From Prescottella subtropica (lineage in GTDB: Bacteria; Actinomycetota; Actinomycetes; Mycobacteriales; Mycobacteriaceae): a stretch of DNA of 64,000 bases. The DNA lies in assembly GCF_005434945.1 (NCBI RefSeq), contig NZ_SKCH01000013.1, positions 32,955 to 96,954 on the forward strand. Direction: 5' to 3'. How positions within the stretch are numbered: the first letter of the stretch is position 1; each line of letters begins with the position of its first letter. The notes beneath the pieces were generated by a model, which was given only the letters and a program-made list of their open reading frames with translations, had not been told where the DNA came from and ran no database searches. A program made the position numbers and the translations under genes. This document shows, piece after piece, positions 36,671-46,100 of the stretch.

Positions 36671-36883
36671 TCAGGAGTGGTGCGCTTCGGTCGTCAGGGA
36701 GGACAGCAGCGCCATCACCTCGGCCTCACGGAACCGCCGGTGTCCTCCGGGGGTGCGCAGAGATCCGAGTCGGCCGGCGTGCGCCCAACGCGTGACGGTC
36801 TTGGGGTCGACATGGAACAGTGCGGCGACCTGACCTGGGGTCAGCAGGGCTTCCTTGGCGCCGTTGTAGGTGGGTGCGCTCAT
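36671..36883 (-). CDS. bldC: BldC-like MerR-type DNA-binding protein
   Basis: The ATG at 36883 gives 70 residues consisting only of a winged helix-turn-helix: LLTPGQVAALFHVDPKTVTRWAHAGRL followed by the wing SLRTPGGHRRFREAEV. This matches Streptomyces BldC (68 residues), which binds DNA cooperatively as head-to-tail oligomers and has no effector domain. The 270-base region upstream to 37153 is shared with the divergent DUF4229 gene and is AT-rich around 37000-37035, fitting a regulatory region. I see no clear repeat there. Confidence 0.88.
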   Translation of the reverse strand: MSAPTYNGAKEALLTPGQVAALFHVDPKTVTRWAHAGRLGSLRTPGGHRRFREAEVMALLSSLTTEAHHS

Positions 36884-37141
36884 CGATCCTCCAAGGTTCG
36901 GGGCCGTCCGGGACGGGCGGCCGAGGGGATTCGGTACCGGTTCGTTTTCTCGACCCGGCTTCGACATCGTGACACCAAACCCCCCAGGTACTCGAACAAT
37001 CTAAAGATGGTAAAGGTGAGGTAATAGACAAAAAGGACGTGTCGGGCGGCTCTTCACCGGTGTGATAACAGGAATCGGAGATCGTCGGACACGTGTCCAC
37101 AGCTCTCCTATGGTGGGTCGTGACCTGTGTGTTCCCGACGG

Positions 37142-37147
37142 TAGGCT
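37142..37147 (+). promoter_or_regulatory. -10 element of the DUF4229 gene (leaderless arrangement)
   Basis: TAGGCT ends 6 bases before the GTG at 37154, so transcription probably begins at the start codon. Confidence 0.45.
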
Positions 37148-37153
37148 GGCGGC

Positions 37154-37510
37154 GTGAGTGATGCAGCGCAGAATCGTCCCGACCCGGCCGGTGGCACCGG
37201 TGACGCTCCGGCGGCCACCCCCGTCACGACCGGCACCCTCGTCCGTAACGTCGCCCTGTACTCGGTGGCCCGGCTCGGACTCGTCGCCGTCCTCGCCGTC
37301 GTCATCCTGTTCGGTGGCAAGGCGTTCGGTGTCGACGTGCCGCTGATCGTCGCGGCACTGTTCGCGGTCCTCATCGCGCTACCGCTGTCGCTGGTGCTGT
37401 TCGCCAAGCTCCGCAAGCGCGTCAACCTCGACATTGCGTCCGTCGACGCGCAGCGCCGCTCCGACAAGGCCGACCTGCACGCCAAGCTGCGCGGCGAGGA
37501 CCGTCGATGA
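37154..37510 (+). CDS. DUF4229 membrane protein (Rv0531-like)
   Basis: The 118-residue protein has a Pro/Ala-rich N-terminus, two membrane segments (about 30-54 and 58-82) and a basic, charged C-terminus ([20 protein letters not shown]), the layout of DUF4229 proteins. It overlaps the cysteine desulfhydrase gene by ATGA. Position after ccsB is shared with mycobacterial Rv0531. Function unknown. Confidence 0.83.
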   Translation: MSDAAQNRPDPAGGTGDAPAATPVTTGTLVRNVALYSVARLGLVAVLAVVILFGGKAFGVDVPLIVAALFAVLIALPLSLVLFAKLRKRVNLDIASVDAQRRSDKADLHAKLRGEDRR

Positions 37511-38601
37511 CGGTCGTCGTCGACCGGCGCGGTTCCCGCGCGTGGGTGGAGCGGGCTGTCCGGCTCATCGAGGCCGACGCCCAGCGCAGCGCCGACACGC
37601 ACCTGCTGCGGTATCCGCTGCCGGTCGAGTGGAACGTCCAGCTGTATCTCAAGGACGAGTCCACCCACATCACCGGCAGCCTCAAGCATCGGCTCGCGCG
37701 TTCCCTGTTCCTGTACGCGATCTGCAACGGCTGGATCACCGAGGGCACCACGGTGATCGAGGCGTCGTCCGGGTCGACCGCGGTCAGTGAGGCGTACTTC
37801 GCCAAGCTCCTCGGACTCGAGTTCGTCGCGGTCATGCCGGCGAGCACGAGCCCCGCGAAGATCGCGTTGATCGAGGCGCACGGCGGCCGCTGCCACTTCG
37901 TGACGGACCCGTCGAGCATCTACGCCGAATCGCAGCGGCTCGCCGACGAGACCGGTGGCCACTACATGGACCAGTTCACGCACGCCGAGCGGGCGACGGA
38001 CTGGCGTGGCAACAACAACATCGCCGAATCGATCTTCACGCAGCTCGAACAGGAGGACCATCCGGTCCCGGAGTGGATCGTCGTCGGCGCGGGCACCGGC
38101 GGCACGGGCGCCACGATCGGACGTTTCCTGCGCTACCGCAAGCTCGATACCGGCCTGTGCGTCGTCGACCCCGAGCATTCCGTCTTCTTCGACGCGTGGC
38201 GCAACAACGACTGTGCGGCAGCCCCGACATCCGAGCGGGGGTCGCGGATCGAGGGGATCGGTCGTCCGCGTGTCGAACCGTCGTTCATCGGCCAGGTCGT
38301 CGACCGCATGGTCAAGGTGCCCGACGCCGGCTCGATCGCCGCGATGCGGCACGCGAGCACCGCCCTCGGCCGCAAGGTCGGCGGCTCCACCGGCACCAAC
38401 CTGTGGGGGGCGTTCCATCTGGTCGCCGAGATGCTCGCACAGGGCCGCAGCGGCAGCGTCGTCACCCTGCTGTGCGACGGCGGCGAACGCTACACCGGCA
38501 CCTACTTCGACGACGCGTGGGTGGCGTCCGAGGGCATGGACCTGACCGGTCCGACGGCGGTGCTCGACGAGTTCGCGAGTACCGGCCGCTGGACGGCGTA
38601 G
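37507..38601 (+). CDS. cds1: PLP-dependent L-cysteine desulfhydrase (Cds1-like)
   Basis: This 364-residue fold-type II PLP enzyme resembles cysteine synthase: the PLP lysine is in [13 protein letters not shown] near residue 60, the substrate loop is [13 protein letters not shown], and the phosphate-cradle motif is [18 protein letters not shown]. Extensions such as [12 protein letters not shown] and a long C-terminus match the Cds1 group, which releases H2S, pyruvate and ammonia from cysteine. In M. tuberculosis cds1 (Rv3684) lies elsewhere. Here it is coupled to DUF4229 beside cytochrome c genes. Cysteine synthase activity cannot be excluded. Confidence 0.82.
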   Translation: MTVVVDRRGSRAWVERAVRLIEADAQRSADTHLLRYPLPVEWNVQLYLKDESTHITGSLKHRLARSLFLYAICNGWITEGTTVIEASSGSTAVSEAYFAKLLGLEFVAVMPASTSPAKIALIEAHGGRCHFVTDPSSIYAESQRLADETGGHYMDQFTHAERATDWRGNNNIAESIFTQLEQEDHPVPEWIVVGAGTGGTGATIGRFLRYRKLDTGLCVVDPEHSVFFDAWRNNDCAAAPTSERGSRIEGIGRPRVEPSFIGQVVDRMVKVPDAGSIAAMRHASTALGRKVGGSTGTNLWGAFHLVAEMLAQGRSGSVVTLLCDGGERYTGTYFDDAWVASEGMDLTGPTAVLDEFASTGRWTA

Positions 38602-38608
38602 AACCGGA

Positions 38609-39133
38609 TCAGTCCCGCGGCGGGTCGATCGGCACGTGCCGGGTCATCACGATCCGCGGCGCGATGTCGAGTCCGCGGGCGGTCTCGTGCCGGCGCACCT
38701 CCTGCAGGCCCGGGCCGAGGTCGTCGTCGGTGACCGCGGTGAAACCCAGCCGGGTGTAGTACGGGGCGTTCCACGGCACGTCGGTGAACGTGGTCAGCGT
38801 GACCTCCGGCAGCCCCCGGTCCCGGGCCCATTCGCCGATGTGGTCGATCAACCGGGCGCCGAGCCCGCGTCGGCCGTGCTCGGGATGCACCGACACCTGC
38901 TCGACGTGGGCGCCGCCGTCGACGACGTCGACGAGGCAGAACGCGGCCGCCGGGGTGTCGCGCTGCGCCCACACCCAGGCGCGGCCGTCGGCCAGGTACG
39001 GCTCGAACAACGAGAGCGGGGGTGCAGGATCGTCGGCGATCGTGTCCATACCCAGGCTGCGGAAGAGTGAGCCCGCCGCCACCTCGATCTCCTGGAGACG
39101 CGGCAGGTCGGCGGGTTCGGCGAGTCGGATCAT
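38609..39133 (-). CDS. GNAT-family N-acetyltransferase
   Basis: The ATG at 39133 gives 174 residues. The GNAT core is visible: MIRLAEPADLPRLQEIE at the start, beta-4 AHVEQVSVHPEHGRRGLGARLIDHI with the acetyl-CoA loop RRGLGA, and the later NAPYYTRLGFTAV motif. It probably acetylates a small amine or protein N-terminus. It converges on the cysteine desulfhydrase gene with a 7-base gap. The substrate is not evident. Confidence 0.85.
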   Translation of the reverse strand: MIRLAEPADLPRLQEIEVAAGSLFRSLGMDTIADDPAPPLSLFEPYLADGRAWVWAQRDTPAAAFCLVDVVDGGAHVEQVSVHPEHGRRGLGARLIDHIGEWARDRGLPEVTLTTFTDVPWNAPYYTRLGFTAVTDDDLGPGLQEVRRHETARGLDIAPRIVMTRHVPIDPPRD

Positions 39134-39146
39134 GCGTCGGTCCCGG

Positions 39147-39446
39147 TCAGCCGCGTGCGACGACCTGCGACGCGATCGCGGTCCCGGCCGCGACGACGCC
39201 GACCGACGGCCACGCACCGATCTTCTTCGCCAGCGGGTGCGACGCACCGAACGCGCCGACGTACGTGCCCAGCAGTGCCGCCGCCCGGCCCGGACCCGAA
39301 CTCTTGGCCCAGCTGTAGGTGCAGACACCGCCGACCGCAGCGAGGACCGCGCCCCCGAGTTGACGGTTGCCGCTCTGCCGTGCGACGGCATACCCGCCGA
39401 CGAGTCCGGTGGCGGCGAGGGCAGAGGTGGCGGTCTTGTTCAGCAT
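39147..39446 (-). CDS. Small Gly/Ala-rich membrane protein
   Basis: The 99-residue product has three to four short hydrophobic, glycine-rich segments (ATGLVGGYAVA, LGGAVLAAVGGVCTYSWA, ALLGTYVGAFGAS and VGVVAAGTAIAS). No signal peptide or domain is recognised. It is 13 bases upstream of the acetyltransferase on the same strand and may share its mRNA. Unknown function. Confidence 0.7.
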   Translation of the reverse strand: MLNKTATSALAATGLVGGYAVARQSGNRQLGGAVLAAVGGVCTYSWAKSSGPGRAAALLGTYVGAFGASHPLAKKIGAWPSVGVVAAGTAIASQVVARG

Positions 39447-39612
39447 GGGGCGTTCTCCCGTTCCGTGTCCCGATCGCCCCGATCGGGGCGGTTCGTCTCG
39501 AGGCTACCGACAGGTTCGATCGTGCCCGCCGCGAGAACCGTCACGGATGCCGGTTCTCGTTGGCCGGGACGCGGTCTGTACGTGGTGGGGTCCGTCGCCG
39601 CACGCTGATCCG

Positions 39613-40446
39613 ATGACACAGCCATCGCGCCCGGCGTTCCGGCCGGGACCACTGTTGGAGGGGAAGAGGGCGGTCGTCACCGGTGGCGCGCACGGGATCG
39701 GGGCGGCGATCGCGCGGGCGTTCGCGGCGCACGGTGCCCGGACACTGGTGGTGGATGTCGACACGGTCGGCGATTCCGGTGAACTCGAGTTCGACGCCGG
39801 GGCCGGGGGCAGTATCGAGGTGCTGGGTCACGACGTCCGCGAGACGTCGGTCCCGGATGCGGTGACTGCGTTCGCGCCGGACGTGCTGGTCAACAATGTG
39901 GGGCATTTCCTGCGTCCGGCGCGGCCGTTCGCGGAGACCGATCCGGATTTCTGGGCGCAGATCGGGGCGGTCAACCTCGACCACGTGCTGCGGTGGACGC
40001 GGGCGGTACTGCCGGGCATGGCCGATCGCGGCCGGGGCGGGTCGATCGTCAACGTGACGACGGTCGAGGCGCATCGGGCGATTCCCGGGCACAGTGTGTA
40101 CGCCGCGTACAAGGCTGCGGTGACGCAGTTCGGTCGCAGCCTGGCCGTCGAGGTGGGGCCGGCCGGGGTGCGGGTCAATGCGATCGCACCGGACCTGATC
40201 GAGTCGGTGCAGGTGCCGTACACCGAGTGGCTGTCCGACGAGGAGTGGGCGCAGTGGCCGGCGTGGGCACCGCTGGGTGGGCCGGGGCAACCGGACGACG
40301 TGGCGGGGGCGGCACTGTTCCTGGCGTCGGATCTGAGCCGGTACACGACCGGCACGACGGTCCACGTGGACGGCGGCTCGTTCGCGGCCGGCGGCTGGTT
40401 CGCGAAGCCGGAGGGTGGCTGGACCAACCGGCCTCGCCACGCCTAA
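39613..40446 (+). CDS. Short-chain dehydrogenase/reductase
   Basis: The 277-residue protein is a classical SDR: TGGAHGIGAAIARAF at the NAD(P) site near residues 24-38, VNNVGHF, the catalytic Ser in VNVTTVEAH replaced region and YAAYKAA holding the Tyr and Lys, then the family ending FLASDLSRYTTGTTVHVDGG. The usual Ser before the Tyr is Thr/Val-rich (NVTTVEA), so a Thr may serve. CACGCT precedes the ATG by 6 bases. A TetR-like palindrome begins at its stop codon. Substrate unknown. Confidence 0.87.
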   Translation: MTQPSRPAFRPGPLLEGKRAVVTGGAHGIGAAIARAFAAHGARTLVVDVDTVGDSGELEFDAGAGGSIEVLGHDVRETSVPDAVTAFAPDVLVNNVGHFLRPARPFAETDPDFWAQIGAVNLDHVLRWTRAVLPGMADRGRGGSIVNVTTVEAHRAIPGHSVYAAYKAAVTQFGRSLAVEVGPAGVRVNAIAPDLIESVQVPYTEWLSDEEWAQWPAWAPLGGPGQPDDVAGAALFLASDLSRYTTGTTVHVDGGSFAAGGWFAKPEGGWTNRPRHA

Positions 40447-40464
40447 CCTACGCAACCGTAGGTT
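40445..40464. promoter_or_regulatory. TetR-type palindrome before the acyltransferase gene
   Basis: AACCTACG-CAAC-CGTAGGTT is a perfect 8+8 palindrome with a 4-base centre, starting on the SDR stop codon and 47 bases before the acyltransferase start. This ACCTACG/CGTAGGT form is typical of TetR-family operators for lipid genes. No TetR gene is adjacent. Confidence 0.6.
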
Positions 40465-40510
40465 GTGTACTCTCGGGGCGGATGGGGACATCCGAACGAG
40501 AGGTGCATCC

Positions 40511-41248
40511 GTGAGCCGGCCCGCAGTCACGCTCGACAACTACGACGACGTCTACCGCTACTACCTGGACCACCGGCAGAACCTACTGCTGGCGCGGGCC
40601 GCGTACGCGGCGCTCAGCGCGAGGTTCCGGCCGCGGGTGCGGTACGCGGACGGGGCGAGGGAACGGTTGCGGGCACTGCTCGCGTCCGACACCCGGCTGA
40701 TCGTCGTCGCCAACCATCTGAGCGACCGGGACCAGTACACGCTGGCGGCGACCGCGTGGCAGACGCCGCTGCGCCGCGTCATCGGACGCACCCGGGTACT
40801 CGCGAAGGACGAGTTGTTCACCGAACCGCGGCTGCGGCGGGCCGTCGACCTGATGGGATCGATCCCGGTGTTCCGCAGCAAGAACCACGGCTTGCGGGCG
40901 GTGGCCGACGCCGGCCGCCGGATGATGGACGTCTCGGCGCAACGCCTGTACCGCGGGGACGTGCTCGCGGTCTTCCCGGAGGGCACCTGCAACGACGGGG
41001 ATCCGCGCCGGATCCAGCGGCTGGGCACCGGTGTCGGGCACATCGCGGTGAAAGCTCGCAAACTCGGTACCGCGCCCGCACTGCTGCCGATCGGCATCGG
41101 CTACGGACCCGATCCGGCGGCGCGCGGGGCGGCGGGCGTCTACGTCGGTGACCCGGTCCTCGACCTCCCGACGACGCCGATGGACATCACCCGGGTGGTC
41201 TCGGAGCGGATGCAGGCCGCCGTCGACGAGGCGTTCGCGGGACGCTGA
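40511..41248 (+). CDS. PlsC-like acyltransferase
   Basis: The GTG at 40511 gives 245 residues. The acyltransferase motifs are clear: VVANHLSDRDQYTLA (NHxxxxD) near residue 65, the FRSKNHG segment and VFPEGTCNDGDPRRIQ near 155. No membrane helix is obvious, so it may be peripheral. It likely acylates a glycerolipid or related acceptor. A TetR-type palindrome lies in its upstream region, implying control by lipid availability. It converges with the small anchored protein gene at 41253. Confidence 0.84.
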   Translation: MSRPAVTLDNYDDVYRYYLDHRQNLLLARAAYAALSARFRPRVRYADGARERLRALLASDTRLIVVANHLSDRDQYTLAATAWQTPLRRVIGRTRVLAKDELFTEPRLRRAVDLMGSIPVFRSKNHGLRAVADAGRRMMDVSAQRLYRGDVLAVFPEGTCNDGDPRRIQRLGTGVGHIAVKARKLGTAPALLPIGIGYGPDPAARGAAGVYVGDPVLDLPTTPMDITRVVSERMQAAVDEAFAGR

Positions 41249-41252
41249 CCGC

Positions 41253-41585
41253 TCACTCGGTGGCGGCGCGGTAGGCCTCGAAGCAGCCCTCCACGAACAG
41301 GTTCCGGTCGAGTTCGCCGACCTGGATGACCCCGTCGTGGAACCAGACCGGCCCGGTCGCCGCCAGTTCGGCCCCCTGCCGGCACCACTCGCGGATCTCG
41401 TCGTCGCTCGGGCTGCCCACGGTGTGCTGGTGGTACATCAGGGCCTGGCTCGCGCCGTACTCGCGGCCGGCATGGAACGAATCGTCGTGGACCTGTGCGA
41501 GCCGGACGGCCAGGTAGCCGACGGCGGCGAGGACGAGCACGGCCGCACCGAGGGCGGCCCACCAGGTGGTGCGGCGTGTCGTCAT
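41253..41585 (-). CDS. Small membrane-anchored extracytoplasmic protein
   Basis: The 110-residue product has one N-terminal hydrophobic segment (AALGAAVLVLAAVGYLAVRL, about 10-29) and a soluble tail with two Cys (REWCRQGAEL and VEGCFEAY) that could form a disulfide outside the cell. It resembles nothing I recognise. It converges with the acyltransferase gene with 4 bases between the stops. Confidence 0.72.
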   Translation of the reverse strand: MTTRRTTWWAALGAAVLVLAAVGYLAVRLAQVHDDSFHAGREYGASQALMYHQHTVGSPSDDEIREWCRQGAELAATGPVWFHDGVIQVGELDRNLFVEGCFEAYRAATE

Positions 41586-41662
41586 GCCGCGACCCTAGTG
41601 GAGATATGCGCGGATTGTCGTCGTATCCGTCGTCCGTCGGACCCACATGCCAGCATGGACGG

Positions 41663-42043
41663 ATGACCTTCGTGATTCGACTGGTGATCAACGCGATCGC
41701 CATCTGGCTGGCCGCACAATGGGTGAACGGCATCGACATCGCGTCGTCCGGGAACGGCACGGGCGGCGACATCCTGGTGTTCCTCGGTATCGCGCTCGTC
41801 TTCACCGTCGTCAACGCGTTCGTGAAACCGTTCGTGAAGCTGCTGTCGCTGCCGCTGCTCATCCTCACTCTCGGCCTGTTCACCCTTGTGATCAACGCGC
41901 TGATGCTCGAGTTGACGTCGTGGATCAGTTCGCAGACCCAGTGGGGACTCAGCGTCGACGGCTTCTGGACCGCGATCTGGGGTGCCCTCATCATCTCGAT
42001 CGTCAACGTCGTGCTCGGCGCCCTCGTCCCGGACAAGAAGTGA
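41663..42043 (+). CDS. Four-helix membrane protein of the holin-4TMS/YvlD family
   Basis: The 126-residue protein has four membrane helices (about 2-20, 31-50, 56-82, 102-122) with the family motif VNAFVKPFVKLLSLPLLILTLG. The family is named after phage holins but is chromosomal in most bacteria, as here, with no other phage genes around. CAGCAT lies 6 bases before the ATG. The function is unknown; YvlD-like proteins are linked to envelope stress in Bacillus. Confidence 0.85.
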   Translation: MTFVIRLVINAIAIWLAAQWVNGIDIASSGNGTGGDILVFLGIALVFTVVNAFVKPFVKLLSLPLLILTLGLFTLVINALMLELTSWISSQTQWGLSVDGFWTAIWGALIISIVNVVLGALVPDKK

Positions 42044-42044
42044 C

Positions 42045-42208
42045 ATGACCGTCCGGCGGGTCGTCCCCGACATCCGGTCCGAGCGGCGATGGTCGCCCGC
42101 GGTGCGGAGATCGTGCATCCGCTGCAGGACGAGGCGTGGGGAGTGCGACGGTTCTTCGTCCGCGACCCCGACGGCACGGTGGTCAACGTGCTCGGCCACC
42201 GCGGCTGA
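42045..42208 (+). pseudogene. Internally deleted glyoxalase/VOC gene remnant
   Basis: The first 13 codons from ATG 42045 read MTVRRVVPDIRSE, a typical start of VOC-family proteins. From 42089, in another frame, the sequence reads VARGAEIVHPLQDEAWGVRRFFVRDPDGTVVNVLGH and stops at 42208, a typical VOC C-terminus. About 75-80 central codons of a normal 120-residue gene are missing and the two ends are out of frame, so this is a decayed gene. Confidence 0.72.
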
Positions 42209-42224
42209 CCGCAGGGCGGTCCGG

Positions 42225-43094
42225 TCAGCCCAGGCCGAGCGCGAGGCCGGTGGCCGCCGCCCACACCAGCATCGACTGGCCGGTGACGGCGAGTGCCGGG
42301 ATCAGGGCGGGGCCGCGGCCGCCGGTGCGCACGGGGGCGTTGGCCTTGACCGCGAGGGGCAGCGCGAGCAGGCCCACCAGCGCCCACGGGGTGCGGGCGA
42401 CGAGCGCGAGCGTCGCGACGAACGGCACCACCAGCAGTGCCAGGTGCAGGATACGGGTGCGGGCGTCGCCGAGAGTGACTGCGAGCGTGATCTTTCCGGA
42501 CTCGGTGTCGGTGGGGATGTCCCGCAGATTGTTCGCCACCAGTACCGCGCTCGAGAACGAGCCGACCGCGACCGCGGCGAGCAGACCCGCCCAGTCGGCG
42601 CGTCCGGCCTGCACGAACTGCGTGCCGAGGACCGCGACGAGACCGAAGAACACGAACACCGCGATCTCCCCGAAACCGCTGTAGCCGTACGGCTTCGATC
42701 CGCCCGTGTAGAACCAGGCGCCCAGGATGCACACCGCGCCGACGAGGATCAGCCACCACGCCGACACCAGTGCGAGGACCACCCCGGCCACCGCGGCCAC
42801 CGCGAAACAGCCCATCGCGGCGGCCTTCACCGCCCCCGGGGAGGCCACCTTCGACCCCACCAGGCGCAGCGGACCGACCCGCTCGTCGTCGGTGCCGCGG
42901 ATACCGTCGGAGTAGTCGTTGGCGAAGTTGACGCCGACGATCAGCGCGAGCGAGACGAGCAGCGCGAGCAGCGCCTTCCACCACACGGCGCCGCCGAGCG
43001 ACGCGGCCGCACCGGTACCGGCGAGCACCGGCGCGATCGCGTTCGGAAGGGTGCGCGGACGAGCACCCTCGATCCACTGGGACACAGAAGCCAT
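42225..43094 (-). CDS. menA: 1,4-dihydroxy-2-naphthoate polyprenyltransferase
   Basis: The 289-residue UbiA-family membrane enzyme attaches the isoprenoid chain to dihydroxynaphthoate, giving demethylmenaquinone. About eight hydrophobic segments are visible with the two Mg-diphosphate motifs [12 protein letters not shown] near residues 56-67 and [14 protein letters not shown] near 190. The ATG at 43094 lies 69 bases from the divergent SARP-type regulator, so the two share a promoter region. The gene position before menE matches mycobacterial menA (Rv0534c). Confidence 0.96.
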   Translation of the reverse strand: MASVSQWIEGARPRTLPNAIAPVLAGTGAAASLGGAVWWKALLALLVSLALIVGVNFANDYSDGIRGTDDERVGPLRLVGSKVASPGAVKAAAMGCFAVAAVAGVVLALVSAWWLILVGAVCILGAWFYTGGSKPYGYSGFGEIAVFVFFGLVAVLGTQFVQAGRADWAGLLAAVAVGSFSSAVLVANNLRDIPTDTESGKITLAVTLGDARTRILHLALLVVPFVATLALVARTPWALVGLLALPLAVKANAPVRTGGRGPALIPALAVTGQSMLVWAAATGLALGLG

Positions 43095-43163
43095 GTGGCG
43101 ATCCTTTCACCTCCGTCGAATCGGGTGGCTCGGCGGTCGGCGACTCCCTTAGGCTGGGCGCCG

Positions 43164-46100
43164 GTGCATTCCGTGGCGAGCGATCCGACGACCCCGACAC
43201 CCGTGCCGCCGCCCGTCGAGGTGGCGCTGCTCGGGGGCGTCGCCACACGCCGTGACGGCGAGCTGGTGCCGCTGCCCGGACCCCGCGCCCGGGCCCTGCT
43301 GGTGGCGCTCGCCAGACGTCCCGGACGCAGTCGCAGCGTCGCCGCACTCGTCGACGACGTGTGGGGCGAGCAGCCGCCGCGCTCACCGGTGAACGCCCTG
43401 CACACCCAGATCTCCCGGCTGCGGGCGGTGCTGCCGGACGGTGCGATCGCTGCCGGACCGTCCGGGTACCGGCTGACCCTGGCACCCGGACAGGTCGACC
43501 TGGCACTCGTCCGGTCGCTCACGCGCCGGGCCGGGCAGTCGCACGCCGACGGCGACCTGATCGACGCGTTGGATACGGTGCGCGACGCCCGCGCACTGTG
43601 GCGCGGCGAGCCGGGCGCGGACCTGCCGGACGGTGGGCTCGCCGACGACCTGGCCGCCGAGGCGGCGTCGTACCGCCGGGCCCTGGACACGGTGCAGCTC
43701 GCGGCGCTGATCGCGGCGGGTCGCTTCGCCGACGCGTTGCCGCTCGCGCGGGCGGCTGCCGCGGCGGCACCACTCGACGAGGCCGCGGCCGTGCAGTGGA
43801 TGGAATGCCTGCGCGGGGTCGGCCGTGGCGGTGAGGCACTCGACGTCTTCGCGGCACTGCGGGTCCGGCTCGCGGACCGGCTCGGCGCCGATCCGTCGCC
43901 GCGGCTCGTCGAACTCAATGCGGCGATCCTGCACGGTGACACCACCGGGCAGGCCCCGTCGACGTCGGTGCCGCCCACCACGATCGGGCTCCGCGCCGCA
44001 CCCAATCCGCTGCTCGGCCGGAAAGCGGATCTGGCGGCGCTCGAGGTGCTGCTCGGGGCGTCGCGCGTCGTGACGGTGCTCGGTCCCGGCGGCACCGGCA
44101 AGACCCGGGTCGCACACGCGCTCGGGCTGGATGTGGCGTCCCGGATGCCGGTGGCACTCGTCGAACTGGCGCCGCTGCGCAGCGGCGAGGATCTGATCGC
44201 GGCGATCAGCGGCACCCTCGGTATCGGCGACGCCGACCTCGGGCCGGGCAGCCTGGCCCGCACCCGGATCCACGACGCCCGCCGGCGGCTGCGGGACGCC
44301 CTGTCGGCGCGGCCGTCGCTGTTGATCCTCGACAACTGTGAGCACCTGATCGACGACGTCGCCGACGTGGTGTCCGACCTGATCGCGGCGAGCCCGCAGC
44401 TGACGGTGCTCACGACCAGCCGGGCACCGTTGACGATCACCGCGGAAGCGGTGTATCCGTTGCCGCCGTTGGCGATCGGGGAGGACGGTTCGCCGGCGGT
44501 CGAGCTGTTCCGGGCCCGCGCGGCGGCGGTGCGCCCGTCGGTGCGTCTCGACCGCACCGAGGTGGAGCGGCTGTGCCGCACTCTCGACGGGCTGCCGCTC
44601 GCGATCGAACTCGCTGCCGCCCGGGTCCGCACGATGAGCGTCGAGGAGATCAACGCCCGGCTCGCGGACCGGTTCGCACTGCTGCGATCGCGTGACCGGA
44701 CGACACCCGAGCGGCATCGCACCCTGCGCGCGGTCATCGACTGGAGCTGGAACCTCCTCGAGGACCCCGAGCGGGCCGCACTGCGCCGGCTGTGCCGGTT
44801 CCCCGCCGGATTCACTTCGGACGCAGCGGTATCCGTCGCGCAGTGGGGGGATCTCGACGACGTCGACGACGCCCTCGAGGGCCTGGTGAACCAGTCGATG
44901 CTGTCGGTCACCGAGCGCGGCGACACGGTCGGTCTGCGCTATCACATGCTCGAGACGGTGCGGGAGTTCGGTGAGGAGCGGGCCGACGCCGACGAATCCG
45001 CCGAGGTGTACCGGCGGACCGCCGTGTGGGCGGAACGGTTCGCGCGGGATGCGCTGCGCGACTTCATGTCCGGACGTCAGATCGAGGTGGCGCACCGGGT
45101 GGAGGATGAACATGACAACCTGCTCGCCGTCCTGCGGTACGCGATGGCGGAGCGACTCACCCGCACCGTGTACACGATCTTCCCGGTGCTGGGCTCGATG
45201 TGGGCGTCGCGGGGCGCGCATTCGGAGGTCTTCGCGTGGGCGCCGCGGGTTCTCGACCTCGACGCCACCGCACTCGGCCCCGACGAGGTGCCGGGCGACC
45301 ACCTGGCGGCGACGTACCAACTGGCCGGTGTGCATCTGGTGATGGCCGGCCGGCTGCGCGCGGTGGCGGTGGCCCGCACCCGGCTGCGCAGGCTGCTCGC
45401 CACCCGCGACGATGTCACCGAGTCGCTGCGGATGAACGCGGCCCTCGTCCTGGCGCCCGGCTCCGGGAAAGGGGTGGCGCGCCTGCTCGCCACCGCCGTC
45501 CGCTCCGACGACCCCGGCGCCCGCAGTTCGGCGCTCGTCGCCCGCGCGAATCTCCGGGAGAACAACGGTGACCTGTTCGGCTCGGAATCCGATGCGAGGC
45601 AGGCACTCGTGCTGGCCGAACGGTCGAACGACAGCTGGGGTCTGGCGATGATGTGCCAGCACCTCGGCAGTCTGTGCGCACAGTCCGCCCGGTACGACGA
45701 GGCCGTCCGGCACTACCGGCGGTCCGCGGAGATGCTGTGGGAGATGCACCTGTACGACGAGGGTCTGCAGGTGCGGGGATTCATGGTGGCCGCGCTCGTC
45801 GGTGCCGGGCGGTCCGCGGACGCGTTCGCCGAGCTCGCCGCGCTCGCACCGATGCGGTCCGACGTGCCGGTCGGCGAGGTCGGCGGCGAGCACGGGAACA
45901 CCCTGGCGTCCCTGTCGGCGAGTGCCGCCGAGGCGGAACTCGCGGTGGGATCGACCGACCGGGGGCTCGACGAGTACCGGCGGGCGATCACGCACATGGG
46001 CGATCTCGCCGGACCGTCCCCGGCCGATCCCCTCGAGATCATGGTGGCGGTCGCGGTCGTCGACGCGCACGTGCTGGCGGGCCGGACCGAGCCCGTCGAC

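Noticed and set aside
41663..42043. Prophage remnant suggested by the holin-family name
   Set aside because: The family is mostly chromosomal and no other phage gene, integrase or attachment site is nearby.
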